A DNA stretch of 64,000 bases, taken from the NCBI GenBank assembly GCA_037974665.1, contig CM075767.1, positions 89,306,644 through 89,370,643 on the forward strand, in the 5' to 3' direction. The notes under the pieces were generated by a model, which did no database searches, was not told the DNA's origin, and worked only from the letters and a program-made list of their open reading frames with translations. Of the stretch, positions 11,315-21,616 are shown one piece after another. Made by a program: the position numbers and the translations under genes. This DNA is from Ehretia macrophylla. Lineage: Eukaryota > Streptophyta > Magnoliopsida > Boraginales > Ehretiaceae. How positions within the stretch are numbered: position 1 is the stretch's first letter; every line of letters starts with the position of its first letter.

Positions 11315-11434
11315 GGGTGCGATCATCCCTGCACTAATGCACCGGATCCTATCAGAACTTCGAAGTTAAGCGTGCTTGGGCGAGAGTAGTACTAGGATGG
11401 GTGACCCCCTGGGAAGTCCTCGTGTTGCACCCCA
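11315..11434 (+). rRNA. 5S rRNA: 5S rRNA gene, copy 14
   Basis: Full length. Substitutions: A13C, A16T, C36T, C46T, C120A. Position a of the third period, 5,682 bp after copy 7. Next gene 677 bp. Confidence 0.96.
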
Positions 11435-11991
11435 CTTTTCAATTTTTTTTCCTCCGGTTAGGGTTGCCAAGATACTTTATCCACCACATTTATGTTATCA
11501 AATCCCGCGGCACCTTGGGCAAGACAACTTCGCTTCACGAGGAGGCTGGGCCAGCAAATCGAGGGCGTAGGGCTTTTAACCAGGTCTCCGTCGCTCTGGT
11601 GCCCATAACTTTTGATCCGTAAGGAGTTATGCGCCGCACAACATACTTTTGGAAAGCTCTCCGAGAGCTCTACGATTGGCAGATCAAGCTTCCTCACTGT
11701 GGCCTTTTTAGAGCCCAAAATCGAACATTTTCATCAGTTTCGGGCCAATTTTCTTATTAAGCCCTATTTTTCCGTCCCAGATCGTAGGTCGTGAGCTGTT
11801 AAAAGGATGACAACCATACACACAGGAAATTATATGGCCCTACAACGCGTCGATATCACGTCTTGCGAGGATGCTGCGTTGTTGAAGCGGATGGGTTGTT
11901 GTTAAGCCCATTGGGGCTTCTGAATAGGTCATCTCTCTAGGCTGGGACTGTGAACCGTTAACACAAAAAGGAAATCTACCCCCACCATTAC

Positions 11992-12111
11992 GGGTGCGAT
12001 CATACCAGCACTAATGAACCGGATCCCATCAGAACTCCGAAGTTATGCGTGCTTGAGTGAGAGTAGTACTAGGATGGGTGGACCCCTGGGAAGTCCTCGT
12101 GTTGCACCCCC
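11992..12111 (+). rRNA. 5S rRNA: 5S rRNA gene, copy 15
   Basis: Full length. Substitutions: C26A, A55T, G65A, C67T, A90G, C91A. Position b of the period (with copies 2 and 8). Next gene 912 bp (long unit). Confidence 0.95.
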
Positions 12112-12592
12112 CTTTTCAATTTTTTTTCCTCCGATTAGGGTTGCCAAGACACTTTATCCACCACATTTCTATTATCGAATCTCACGGCACCTTGGGCAAG
12201 ACAACGTCGCTTCACGTGGAGATTGGGCCCACAATCCGAGGGCGTAGGGCTTGTGACCAGGTCTCCGTCGCTCCGGTGCCCATAACTTTTGATCTGTATG
12301 GAGTTACGCGGCGCACAGCATACGGTTGGAAAGCTCTTTGAGAGATCTACGATGGGTCAGCTAGCTTGCTCGCTATGCTCTTTTTTAGAGCCCAAAATCG
12401 AACGTTTTCATCAATTTCAGGCTACTTTACGAGTTTTGCTTTGTTTTTCGTTTCCGGATCGTACATCGTGAGCTGTTAAAAGGACGACAACCTTACTCGC
12501 GGGACATTAGAGGGCCCTACAACGCATCGATATGACGTCTTGTGAGGATGCTACGTTGTTGAAGCGGATGGGTTGTTGTTAAGCCCATTGGG

Positions 12593-12827
12593 GCAGCCAG
12601 CTTGCTCGCTGTGCCCTTTTAGGAGCCTAAAATCAAACATTTTCATCAGTTTCGGTCCACTTTTCTTATCAAGCTCTGTTTTTCCGTCCCGAGTCGTACG
12701 TCGTGAGCTGTTAAAAGAATGACAACCTTACTCGCGGGACATTAGAGGGCCCTACACTCTGTCGAAATCACGTCTTGCGAGGATGCTGCATTTTTGAAGC
12801 GGATGGGTTGTTGTTAAGCCCATTGGG
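12593..12827 (+). repeat. Extra 235-bp spacer module (copies 15-16)
   Basis: Second module, but reading AAAATCAAACATTTTCATCAG, that is, resembling the first-module type. A mixed sequence suggests exchange between modules. Confidence 0.84.
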
Positions 12828-12903
12828 CCTTCTGAATGGGCCATCTCTCTAGGCTGGGACTGTGAACCGTTAACACAAAAAGGAATTCTACCCCAACCAT
12901 GAC

Positions 12904-13023
12904 GGGTGCAATCATACCAGCACTATTGCACCGGATCCCATCAGAACTCCGAAGTTAAGCATGCTTGGGCGAGAGTAGTACTAGGATGGGTGGCCCCCTA
13001 GGAAGTCCTTGTGTTGCACCCCC
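12904..13023 (+). rRNA. 5S rRNA: 5S rRNA gene, copy 16
   Basis: Full length. Substitutions: G7A, A23T, G58A, A90G, G97A, C107T. Position c (with copies 3 and 9). Next gene 913 bp (long unit). Confidence 0.95.
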
Positions 13024-13505
13024 CTTCTCAATTTTTTTTCCTCCGGTTAGGGTTGCCAAGATACTTTATCCACCACATTTCTATTATCGAATCCCACGGC
13101 ACCTTGGGCAAGACAACTTCGCTTCAGGTGGAGCTGGGCCCGCAAACAGAGGGCGTAGGGCTTGTGACCAGGTCTCCGTCGCTCCAGTGCCCATAACTTT
13201 TGATCCGTAAGGAGTTACGCGGCGCACAACGTACAGTTGGAAAGCTCTCCGAGAGCTCTACGACGGGAGCAGCTAGCTTGCTTGCTCTGCCCTTTTTTGG
13301 AGCCCAAAATCGAACGTTTTCAACAGTTTCGAGCTCCTTTACTGATTTTGCTCTATTTTTCCTTCCCCTTATCGTACATCGTGAGCTGTTAAAAGGATGA
13401 CAACCATACTCGTGGGACATTAGAGGGCTCTACAACGCGTCGATATCACGTCTTGTGAGTATGCTGCGTTGTTGAAATGGATGGGTTGTTGTTAAGCCCA
13501 TTGGG

Positions 13506-13740
13506 GCAGCAAGCTTGCTCGCTGTGCCCTTTTTGGAGCCTAAATCCGAACGTTTTAATTAGTTTCGGGCCACTTTTCTTATTAAGCTCTGTTTTTCTGT
13601 CCCGGATCGTACGTCTTGAGCTATTAAAAGGACGACAATCTTAATCGCGGGACATTAGAGGGCCCTACAATTCGTCAAAATCACGTCTTGCGAGGATGCT
13701 GCGTTTTTTAAGCGAATGGGTTGTTGTTAAGCCCATTGGG
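13506..13740 (+). repeat. Extra 235-bp spacer module (copies 16-17)
   Basis: Second module of the AAATCCGAACG type. Confidence 0.86.
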
Positions 13741-13816
13741 CCTTCTGAATGGGCCATCTCTCTAGGCTGGGACTGTGAACCGTTAACACAAAAAGGAATT
13801 CTACCCCCACCATGAC

Positions 13817-13936
13817 GGGTGCGATAATATCAGCACTATTGCACCGGATCTTATCAGAACTCCGAAGTTAAGCGTGCTTGGGCGAGAGTAGTACTAGTAT
13901 GGTTGATCCCCTGGGAAGTCCTCGTGTTTCACCCCA
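13817..13936 (+). rRNA. 5S rRNA: 5S rRNA gene, copy 17
   Basis: Full length. Substitutions: C10A, C14T, A23T, C35T, C36T, G82T, G87T, C91T, G113T, C120A. From position 82 onward it is identical to copy 19, but its 5' half is different, so a duplication boundary probably lies inside the gene. Next gene 913 bp (long unit). Confidence 0.92.
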
Positions 13937-14419
13937 CTTTTCAATTTTTTTTCCTTCGGTTAGGGTTGCCAAGATACTTTATCCACCACATTTCTATTAT
14001 CGAATCACACGACACCTTGGGTAGGACAACTTCACTTCACGTGGAGGCTTGGCCCGCAAACCGAGGGCGTAGGGCTTGTGACCAAGTATCCGCCGCTCAG
14101 GTGCCCATAACTTTTGATCCGTAAGGAGTTACACGGTGCACATCATACTGTTGGAAAGCTCTCCAAGTGCTCTACGATAGGGGCAGCTAGCTTGCTCGCT
14201 GCGGCCTTTTTTGGAGCAAAAAATCGAACGTTTTCATCAGTTTCGGGCAACTTTTCTAGTTTAGCTCTATTTTTCCGTCCCCTTATCATACATCGTGAGC
14301 TGTTAAAAGGATGACAACCATACTCGCGGGACATTAGAGGGCCCTACAACGCGTCGATATCACGTCTTGTGAGGATGCTGCGTTGTTGAAGTGGATGGGT
14401 TGTTGTTAAGCCCATTGGG

Positions 14420-14653
14420 GCATCAAGCTTCCTCGTTGTGGCCTTTTTGGAGCCCAAAATCGAACGTTTTCATCAGTTTCGGGCCACTTTTCATATTAAG
14501 CCCTATTTTTTCGTCCCGGATCGTAGGTCATGAGATGTTAAAAGGACGACAACCTTAGTCGCGGGACATTAGAGGGCCTACAATTCGTCGATATCACGTC
14601 TTGCGAGGTTGCTGCGTTGTTGAAGCGGATGGGTTGTTGTTAAGCCCATTGGG
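14420..14653 (+). repeat. Extra spacer module (copies 17-18)
   Basis: Second module starting GCATCAAGCTTCCTCG, of the GTGGCC class. Repeated at 16,009-16,242. Confidence 0.86.
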
Positions 14654-14729
14654 CCTTCTGAATGGGCCATCTCTCTAGGCTGGGACTGTGAACCGTTGAC
14701 AAAAAATGGAATTCAACCCCCAACATGAC

Positions 14730-14849
14730 GGGTGCGATCATACCAGCACTAATGCACCGGATCCCATCAGAACTCCGAAGTTAAGCGTGCTTGGGTGAAA
14801 GTAGTACTAGGATGGGTGACCCCCAGGGAAGTCATCGTGTTTTAACCAC
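14730..14849 (+). rRNA. 5S rRNA: 5S rRNA gene, copy 18, damaged 3' end
   Basis: The 3' end reads TTTTAACCAC instead of TTGCACCCCC, so the terminal helix cannot form properly. It also adds an early T-run inside the gene. Other changes: C67T, G70A, T96A, C105A. Copy 20 is nearly identical. Probably non-functional. Next gene 676 bp. Confidence 0.85.
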
Positions 14850-15405
14850 CTTTTCAATATTTTTTCTTCCGGTTAGGGTTGCCAAGATACTTTATCCACC
14901 ACATTTATATTATCGAATCCCACGGCACCTTGGGCAAGACAACTTCGCTTAACGTGGAGGTTGGGCCCGCAAACCGAGGGCGTAGGGCTTTTGACCTGGT
15001 CTCCGTCACTCCGGTGCCCATAACTTTTGATCCGTAAAGAGTTATGCGGCGCAAACATACCGTTGGAAAGCTCTCTGAGAGCACTACGACAGGCGGAGCA
15101 AGCTTCCTCGTTGTGGCCTTTTTGGAGCCCAAAATTGAACATTTTCATCAGTTTCGGGCCACTTTTCTTATTAAGCCCTGTTTTTCCGTCCCGGATCGTA
15201 GGTCGTGAGATGTTAAAAGGACGACAACCTTACTCGCGGGACATTATAGGGCACTACAACGCGTTGATATCACGTCTTGCGATGATGCTGCGTTGTTGAA
15301 GCGGATGGGTTGTTGTTAAGCCTATTGGGCCTTCTGAATGGGCCATCTCTCTAGGCTGGGACTGTAAACCGTTAACACAAAAAGGAATTCTACCCCCAAC
15401 ATGAC

Positions 15406-15525
15406 GGGTGCGATCATACCAGCACTAATGCACCGGATCCCTTCAGAACTCCGAAGTTAAGCGTGCTTGGGCGAGAGGAGTACTAGTATGGTTGATCCCC
15501 TGGGAAGTCCTCGTGTTTCACCCCA
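15406..15525 (+). rRNA. 5S rRNA: 5S rRNA gene, copy 19
   Basis: Full length. Substitutions: A37T, T73G, G82T, G87T, C91T, G113T, C120A. Its 3' third matches copy 17, 1,589 bp upstream. Next gene 913 bp (long unit). Confidence 0.93.
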
Positions 15526-16008
15526 CTTTTCAATTTTTTTTCCTTCGGTTAGGGTTGCCAAGATACTTTATCCACCACATTTCTATTATCGAATCCCACG
15601 ACACCTTGGGTAGGACAACTTCACTTCACGTGGAGGCTTGGCCCGCAAACCGAGGGCGTAGGGCTTGTGACCAAGTATCCGCCGCTCCAGTGCCCATAAC
15701 TTTTGATCCGTAAGGAGTTACGCGGTGCACATCATACCGTTGGAAAGCTCTCTGAGATCTCTACGATAGGGGCAGCTAGCTTGCTCGCTGTGCCCGTTTT
15801 TGGAGCCCAAAATCGAATGTTTTCATTAGTTTCGGGCTACTTTACTGATTTTGCTCTGTTTTTCCTTCCCCTTATCATACATCGTGAGCTGTTAAAAGGA
15901 TGACAACCATACTCGCGGGACATTAGAGGGCCCTACAACGCGTCGATATCACGTCTTGTGAGGATGCTGCGTTGTTGAAGTGGATGGGTTGTTGTTAAGC
16001 CCATTGGG

Positions 16009-16242
16009 GCATCAAGCTTCCTCGTTGTGGCCTTTTTGGAGCCCAAAATCGAACGTTTTCATCAGTTTCGGGCCACTTTTCATATTAAGCCCTATTTTTT
16101 CGTCCCGGATCGTAGGTCATGAGATGTTAAAAGGACGACAACCTTAGTCGCGGGACATTAGAGGGCCTACAATTCGTCGATATCACGTCTTGCGAGGTTG
16201 CTGCGTTGTTGAAGCGGATGGGTTGTTGTTAAGCCCATTGGG
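16009..16242 (+). repeat. Extra spacer module (copies 19-20)
   Basis: Second module, essentially the same sequence as 14,420-14,653. Confidence 0.86.
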
Positions 16243-16318
16243 CCTTCTGAATGGGCCATCTCTCTAGGCTGGGACTGTGAACCGTTGACAAAAAATGGAA
16301 TTCAACCCCCAACATGAC

Positions 16319-16438
16319 GGGTGCGATCATACCAGCACTAATGCACCGGATCCCATCAGAACTCCGAAGTTAAGCGTGCTTGGGTGAGAGTAGTACTAGG
16401 ATGGGTGACCCCCTGGGAAGTCATCGTGTTTTAACCAC
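16319..16438 (+). rRNA. 5S rRNA: 5S rRNA gene, copy 20, damaged 3' end
   Basis: Same altered end as copy 18 (TTTTAACCAC), plus C67T and C105A. It lacks the G70A and T96A of copy 18, so the two have drifted slightly since duplication. Next gene 676 bp. Confidence 0.85.
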
Positions 16439-16994
16439 CTTTTCAATATTTTTTCTTCCGGTTAGGGTTGCCAAGATACTTTATCCACCACATTTATATT
16501 ATCGAATCCCACGGCACCTTGGGCAAGACAACTTCGCTTAACGTGGAGGTTGGGCCCGCAAACCGAGGGCGTAGGGCTTTTGACCTGGTCTCCGTCACTC
16601 CGGTGCCCATAACTTTTGATCCGTAAAGAGTTATGCGGCGCAAACATACCGTTGGAAAGCTCTCCGAGAGCACTACGACAGGCGGAGCAAGCTTCCTCGT
16701 TGTGGCCTTTTTGGAGCCTAAAATCGAATGTTTTCATCAGTTTCAGGCCACTTTTCTATTTTTGCTCTGTTTTTACGTCCTGGATCGTACGTCGTGAGCT
16801 GTTAAAAGGACGACAACCGTACTCGCGGGATATTACGGGGCACTACAACGCGTTGATATCACGTCTTGTAACGATGCTGCGTTGTTGAAGCGGATGGGTT
16901 GTCGTTTAGCCTATTGGGCCATCAGAATGGGCCATCTCTCTAGGCTGGGACTGTGGACCGTTAACACATAAAGGAATTGTGCCCTCAACTTGAC

Positions 16995-17114
16995 GGGTGG
17001 GATCATACCAGCACTAATGCACCGGATCCCATCAGAACTCCGAAGTTAAGCGTGCTTGGGTCAGAGTAGTACTAGGATTGGTGACCCCCTAGGAAGTCCT
17101 TGCGTTGTACACCC
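16995..17114 (+). rRNA. 5S rRNA: 5S rRNA gene, copy 21
   Basis: Full length. Substitutions: C6G, C67T, G68C, G85T, G97A, C107T, T109C, C114T, C117A. The upstream stretch is the variant ACATAAAGGAATTGTGCCCTC. Next gene 678 bp. Confidence 0.92.
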
Positions 17115-17672
17115 CTTTTTAATTTTTTTTCCTCTGGTTAGGGTTGCCAAGATACGTTATCCACTACATTTCTATTATCGAATCCCACGGCACCTTGGGC
17201 AAGACAATTTCGCTTCACGTGGAGGCTGGGCCGGCAAACCGACGGCGTAGGGCTTGTGACAAGGTCTCCGTCGATCCGGTCCCCTTAACTTTTGATCCGT
17301 AAGGAGTTACGCGGCGCACAGCATACCGTTGGGAAGCACTCTGAGAGCTCTACGAGGGGAGCAGCTAGTTTCCGTGCTTTGCCCTTTTTTGGAGCCCAAA
17401 ATCGAACGTTTTCATCAGTTTCGGGTTACTTTACTAGTTTTACTCTGTTTTTCCTTCCCGGATCGTACATCGTGAGCTGTTAAAAGGACGACAGCGTTAC
17501 TCGTGGGACATTAGAGGGCCCTACAATTTGTCGATATCACGTCTTACGAGGATGCTGTGTTGTTGAAGCGGATGGGTTGTCGTTAAGCCCATTGGGCCTT
17601 CTAAATGGGCCATCTCTCTAGGCTGGGACTGTGAACCGTTAACACATAAAGGAATTGTGCCCACAACATGAC

Positions 17673-17792
17673 GGGTGCGATCATACCAGCACTAATGCAC
17701 CGGATCCCCTCAGAACTCCGAAGTTAAGCGTGCTTGGAGGAGAGTAGTACTAGGATGGGTGACCCCTTGGGAAGTCCTCGGGTTGCACCCCA
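17673..17792 (+). rRNA. 5S rRNA: 5S rRNA gene, copy 22
   Basis: Full length. Substitutions: A37C, G66A, C67G, C95T, T109G, C120A. The upstream stretch is the ATAAAGGAATTGTG variant. Next gene 676 bp. Confidence 0.95.
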
Positions 17793-18348
17793 TTTTTCAA
17801 TTTTTTTTCCTCCGGTTAGGTTTGCCAAGATACTTTTTCCACCCTATTTCTATTATCGAATCCCACAGCACCTTGGGCAAGACAACTTAGCTTCTTGTGG
17901 AGGCTGGGCTCGCAAACCGAGGGCGTAGGGCTTGTGACCAGGTCTCCGTTGCTCCGGTGCGCATAACTTTTGATCCGTAAGGAGTTACGCGGCGCACAAC
18001 ATACCGTTGCAAAACTCTCCGAGAGCTCTACGACGGGCGGAGTAAGCTTCGTCGCTGTGGCCTTTTTGAAACCCAAAATCGAACGTTTTCATAAGTTTTT
18101 GGCCAATTTCATATTAAGCTCTGTTTTTTCGTCCCGTATCGTAGGTCATGAGCTGTTAAAAGGACGACAACCTTACTCTCGGGACATTAGAGGGCCCTAC
18201 AACGCGTCGATATCACGTCTTGCGAGGATGCTGCGTTGTTGAAGTAGGTGGGTTGTTGTTAAGCCCATTGGGCCTTCTGAATGGGCCATCTCTCTAGGCT
18301 GGGACTGTGAACCCTTAACACAAAAAGGAATTCTACCCCCACCATGAC

Positions 18349-18468
18349 GGGTGCAATCGTACCAGCACTAATGCGCCAGATCCCATCAGAACTCTGAAGT
18401 TAAGCGTGCTTGGGCGAGAGTAGTACTAGGATGGGTGACCCCCCTGGAAGTCCTCGTGTTGCATCCCC
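18349..18468 (+). rRNA. 5S rRNA: 5S rRNA gene, copy 23
   Basis: Full length. Substitutions: G7A, A11G, A27G, G30A, C47T, T96C, G97T, C117T. Next gene 913 bp (long unit). Confidence 0.94.
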
Positions 18469-18950
18469 CTTTTCAATTTTTTTTCCTCTGGTTAGGGTTG
18501 CCAAGATACTTTATCCACCACATTTCTTTTATCGAATCCCACGACACCTTGGGCAAGACAACTTCGCTTCACGTGGAGACTGGCCCCGCAAACCGAGGGC
18601 GTAGGGCTTGTGACCAGGTCTCCGTCGCTCCGGTGCCCATAACTTTTGATCCGTAAGGAGTTACTCAGCACAAAGCATACTATTGGAAAGCTCTCCGAGA
18701 GCTCTATGATGGGGGCAGCTGTCTTGCTCGCTATGCCCTTTTTTGGAGCCCAAAATCGAATGTTTTCATCAGTTTCGGGCTACTTTACTAATTTTGCTCT
18801 GTGTTTCCTTCCCGGATCGTACATCGTTAGCTGTTAAAAGGATGACAATCTTAATCGCGGGACATTAGAGGGACCTACAACGCGTCAATATCACGTCTTG
18901 CGAGGATGCTGCGTTGTTGAAGCGGATGGGTTGTTGTTAAGCCCATTAGG

Positions 18951-19185
18951 GCAGCAAGCTTGCTCGCTGTGCCCTTTTTGGAGCCCAAATCCGAACGTTT
19001 TAATCAATTTTGGGCCTCATTTCTTATTAAGCTTTGTTTTTCCATCCAGGATCGTACGTCGTGAGCTGTTAAAAGGACGACAATCTTACTCCCGGGACAT
19101 TAGAGGGCCCTACAATTCGTCGATATCACGTCTTGCGAGGATGCTGCGTTGTTGAAGCGGATGGGTTGTTGTTAAGCCCATTGGG
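18951..19185 (+). repeat. Extra 235-bp spacer module (copies 23-24)
   Basis: Second module of the AAATCCGAACG type. Confidence 0.86.
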
Positions 19186-19261
19186 CCTTCTGAATGGGCC
19201 ATCTCTCTAGGCTGGGACTGTGAACCGTTAACACAAAAAGGAATTCTACCCCTACCATGAC

Positions 19262-19381
19262 GGGTGCGATCATACTAGCACTAATGCACCGGATCCCATC
19301 AAAACTCAGAAGTTAAGCGTGCTTGGGCGAGAGTAGTACTAGGATGGGTGACCCCCTAGGAAGTCCTCGTGTTGCACCCCC
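19262..19381 (+). rRNA. 5S rRNA: 5S rRNA gene, copy 24
   Basis: Full length and close to consensus: C15T, G41A, C47A, G97A. Next gene 677 bp. Confidence 0.96.
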
Positions 19382-19858
19382 CTTTTCAATTTTTTTTCCT
19401 CCGGTTAGGTTTATCAAGATACTTTATCCACCACATTTCTATTATTGAATCCCACGGCACCTTGGGCAAGACAACTTCGCTTCACGTGGAGGCAAGGCCC
19501 GCAAACCAAGGGCGTAGGGCTTGTGACCAAGTCTCTGTTGCTCCGGTGCCCATAAATTTTGATCCGTAAGGAGTTATGCGGCGCACAACATACCGTTGGA
19601 AAGCTCTCCGAGAGCTCTACGACGGGCGGAGCAAGCTTCCTCACTTTGGCCTTTTTGGAGCCCAAAATTGAATGTTTTCATCAATTTCGGGCCACTTTTC
19701 TTATTAAGCTCTATTTTTCTATCCCTGATCGTAGGTCGTGAGTTGTTAAAAGGACGACAACCTTACTCGCGGGACATTAGAGGGCCCTACAATGCGTCGA
19801 TATCACGTCTTGCGAGGATGCTGCGTTGTTGAAGCGGATGGGTTGTTGTTAAGCCCAT

Positions 19859-19877
19859 TGGGCCTTCTGAATGGGCC
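19859..19877 (+). promoter_or_regulatory. Paired TGGGCC motifs (shown for copy 25)
   Basis: Two TGGGCC motifs, 13 bp apart, lie about 80 and 67 bases before the gene. They recur in most units (TTGGGCCTTCTGAATGGGCC). TGGGCC/T is the plant site II element bound by TCP factors in ribosomal-protein gene promoters. A role here is inference. Confidence 0.4.
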
Positions 19878-19906
19878 ATCTCTTTAGGCTGGGACTGTGA
19901 ACCGTT

Positions 19907-19938
19907 AACACTAAAAGGAATTCTACCCCCACCATGAC
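19907..19938 (+). promoter_or_regulatory. 5S upstream stretch (shown for copy 25)
   Basis: The bases just before the gene are A-rich (AACACTAAAAGGAATTCTAC) and end in C at -1. C at -1 fits plant 5S genes. The TATATA-like box at about -28 and the GC at -12 known from Arabidopsis are not seen; the place of the TATA-like box is taken by an A-rich tract. Most copies read AACACAAAAAGGAATTCTAC. A minority (copies 21, 22, 43, 55, 59, 70, 72, 73, 75, 76, 79) read ACATAAAGGAATTGTGCC. Function is inferred from position only. Confidence 0.5.
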
Positions 19939-20058
19939 GAGTGCGATCATACCAGCACTAATGCACCGGATCCCATCAGAACTCCGAAGTTAAGCGTGCT
20001 TGGGCGAGAGTAGTACTAGGATGGGTGACCCCCTGGGAAGTCCTCGTGTTGCACCCCC
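19939..20058 (+). rRNA. 5S rRNA: 5S rRNA gene, copy 25 (closest to consensus)
   Basis: One substitution only (G2A, leaving a mismatch with C117 in helix I). By position, the internal control region lies at A box 19,988-20,002, intermediate element 20,005-20,010 and C box 20,018-20,035, using the 50-64, 67-72 and 80-97 coordinates known for Arabidopsis 5S. Best single reference for the array. Next gene 881 bp (long unit with a 32-bp deletion). Confidence 0.97.
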
Positions 20059-20059
20059 C

Positions 20060-20073
20060 TTTTCATTTTTTTT
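20060..20073 (+). terminator. Pol III terminator T-runs (shown for copy 25)
   Basis: T4 starts directly after the gene, followed by C-A and T8. The same TTTTCAATTTTTTTT layout follows nearly every copy, giving RNA polymerase III a primary and a back-up stop. Confidence 0.85.
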
Positions 20074-20080
20074 CCTCCGG

Positions 20081-20088
20081 TTAGGGTT
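20081..20088 (-). promoter_or_regulatory. Telo-box-like motif AACCCTAA (shown for copy 25)
   Basis: TTAGGGTT on the + strand (AACCCTAA on the other) sits about 23 bases past the gene in most units (CCGGTTAGGGTTGCC). It becomes TTAGCGTTACC after the C6T/G113A subfamily. It matches the plant telo-box core. Whether it is used is unknown. Confidence 0.35.
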
Positions 20089-20508
20089 GCCAAGATACTT
20101 TATCCACCACATTTCTATTATCGAATCCCACGGCACCTTGGGCAAGACAACTTCGCTTCACGTGGAGGCTGGGCCCGCAAACCGAGGGCGTAGGGCTTGT
20201 GACCAGGTCTCCGTCTCTCCGGTGCCCATAACTTTTGATCCGTAAGGAGTCACGCGGCGCACAACATACCGTTGGAAAGCCCTCCGAGAGCTCTACGATG
20301 GGGGCAGCCAGCTAGCTTACTATGCCCTTTTTTGGAGCCCAAAATCGAATGTTTTCATCAGTTTCAGGCCACTTTTCTAGTTTTGCTATGTTTTTCCTTC
20401 CCAGATCGTACATCGTGAGCTGTTAGAGGGCCCCATAACGCTTCGATATCACGTCTTGCGAGGATGCTACGTTGTTGAAGTAGATGGGTTGTTGTTAAGC
20501 CCATTGGG

Positions 20509-20743
20509 GCAGCAAGCTTGCTCGCTGTGCCCTTTTTGGAGCCCAAAATCCAACATTTTCATCAGTTTTGGGCCACTTTTCTTATTAAGCTCTGTTTTTC
20601 TGTCCCGGATCGTACGTCGTGAACAGTTAAAAGGACAAAAACCTTACTCGCGGGACATTAGAGGGCCCTACAATGCGTCGATATCACGTCTTGCGAGGAT
20701 GCTGCGTTGTTGAAGCGGATGGGTTGTTGTTAAGCCCATTGGG
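20509..20743 (+). repeat. Extra 235-bp spacer module (copies 25-26)
   Basis: Second module intact. The first module of this spacer carries a 32-bp deletion at about 20,424. Confidence 0.86.
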
Positions 20744-20819
20744 CCTTCTGAATGGTCCATCTCTCTAGGCAGGGACTGTGAACCGTTAACACAAAAAGGA
20801 ATTCTACCCCCAACATGAC

Positions 20820-20939
20820 GGGTGCGAACATACCAGCACTAATGCACCAGATCCCATCAAAACTACGAAGTTAAGCATGGTTGGGCGAGAGTAGTACTAG
20901 GATGGTTGACCCCCTGGGAAGTCTACGTGTTGCACCCCC
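20820..20939 (+). rRNA. 5S rRNA: 5S rRNA gene, copy 26
   Basis: Full length. Substitutions: T9A, G30A, G41A, C46A, G58A, C61G, G87T, C105T, T106A. Next gene 677 bp. Confidence 0.93.
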
Positions 20940-21496
20940 CTTCTCAATTTTTTTTCCACCGGTTATGGTTGCCAAGATACTTTATCCACCACATTTCTAT
21001 TATCGAATCCCACGGCACCTTGGGCCAGACAACTTCGCTTCACATGGAGGCTGGGCCCCCAAGCTAAGGGCATAGGGCTTGTGACCAGGTCTCCGTCGCA
21101 TCGGTTCCCATAACTTTTGATCCGTAAGGAGTTACACGGTTCACAGCATAATGTTGGAAAGCTTTCCAAGAGCTCTACGATGATGGTAGCAAGCTTGCTT
21201 GCTGTGGCCTTTTTGGAGCCCAAAATGGAACGATTTCATCAGTTTCAGTCCACTTTTCTTATTAAGCTTTGTTTTTCTGTACCGGATCTTACGTCGCGAA
21301 CTGTTAAAAGGATGACAACCATACTCGCGGGACATTAGAGGGCCATACTATGCGTCGATATCACGTCTTGTGAGGATGCTGCGTTGTTGAAGCAGATGGG
21401 TTGTTGTTAAGCCCATTGGGCCTTCTGAATGGGCCATCTCTCTAGGCTGGGACTATGAACCGTTAATACATAAAGGAATTCTACCCCTAACATGAC

Positions 21497-21616
21497 GGGT
21501 GCGATCATACCAGCACTAATGCACCGGATCCCATCAGAACTCCGAAGTTAAGCGTGCTTGGGCGAGAGTAGTACTAGGATGGGTGACCCCGTGGGAATTC
21601 CTCGTGTTGCACCCCC
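21497..21616 (+). rRNA. 5S rRNA: 5S rRNA gene, copy 27
   Basis: Two substitutions only (C95G, G102T). Candidate intact gene. Next gene 677 bp. Confidence 0.97.

Larger units (their letters stand above)
11315..13816 (+). repeat. Higher-order repeat, third period, incomplete
   Basis: Copies 14, 15 and 16 match a, b and c (7, 8, 9), each 5,682-5,683 bp downstream. The pattern then breaks at the 1,589-bp duplication. Confidence 0.7.
13817..15405 (+). repeat. 1,589-bp long+short unit pair, first copy
   Basis: Contains copies 17 and 18. Nearly identical over most of its length to the following 1,589 bp, including the unusual 3' ends TTTCACCCCA and TTTTAACCAC. Confidence 0.85.
15406..16994 (+). 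repeat. 1,589-bp long+short unit pair, second copy
   Basis: Contains copies 19 and 20. High identity runs from the 3' third of gene 19 to about 16,717. A stretch around 15,750-15,850 differs, suggesting later patchy conversion. Confidence 0.85.
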
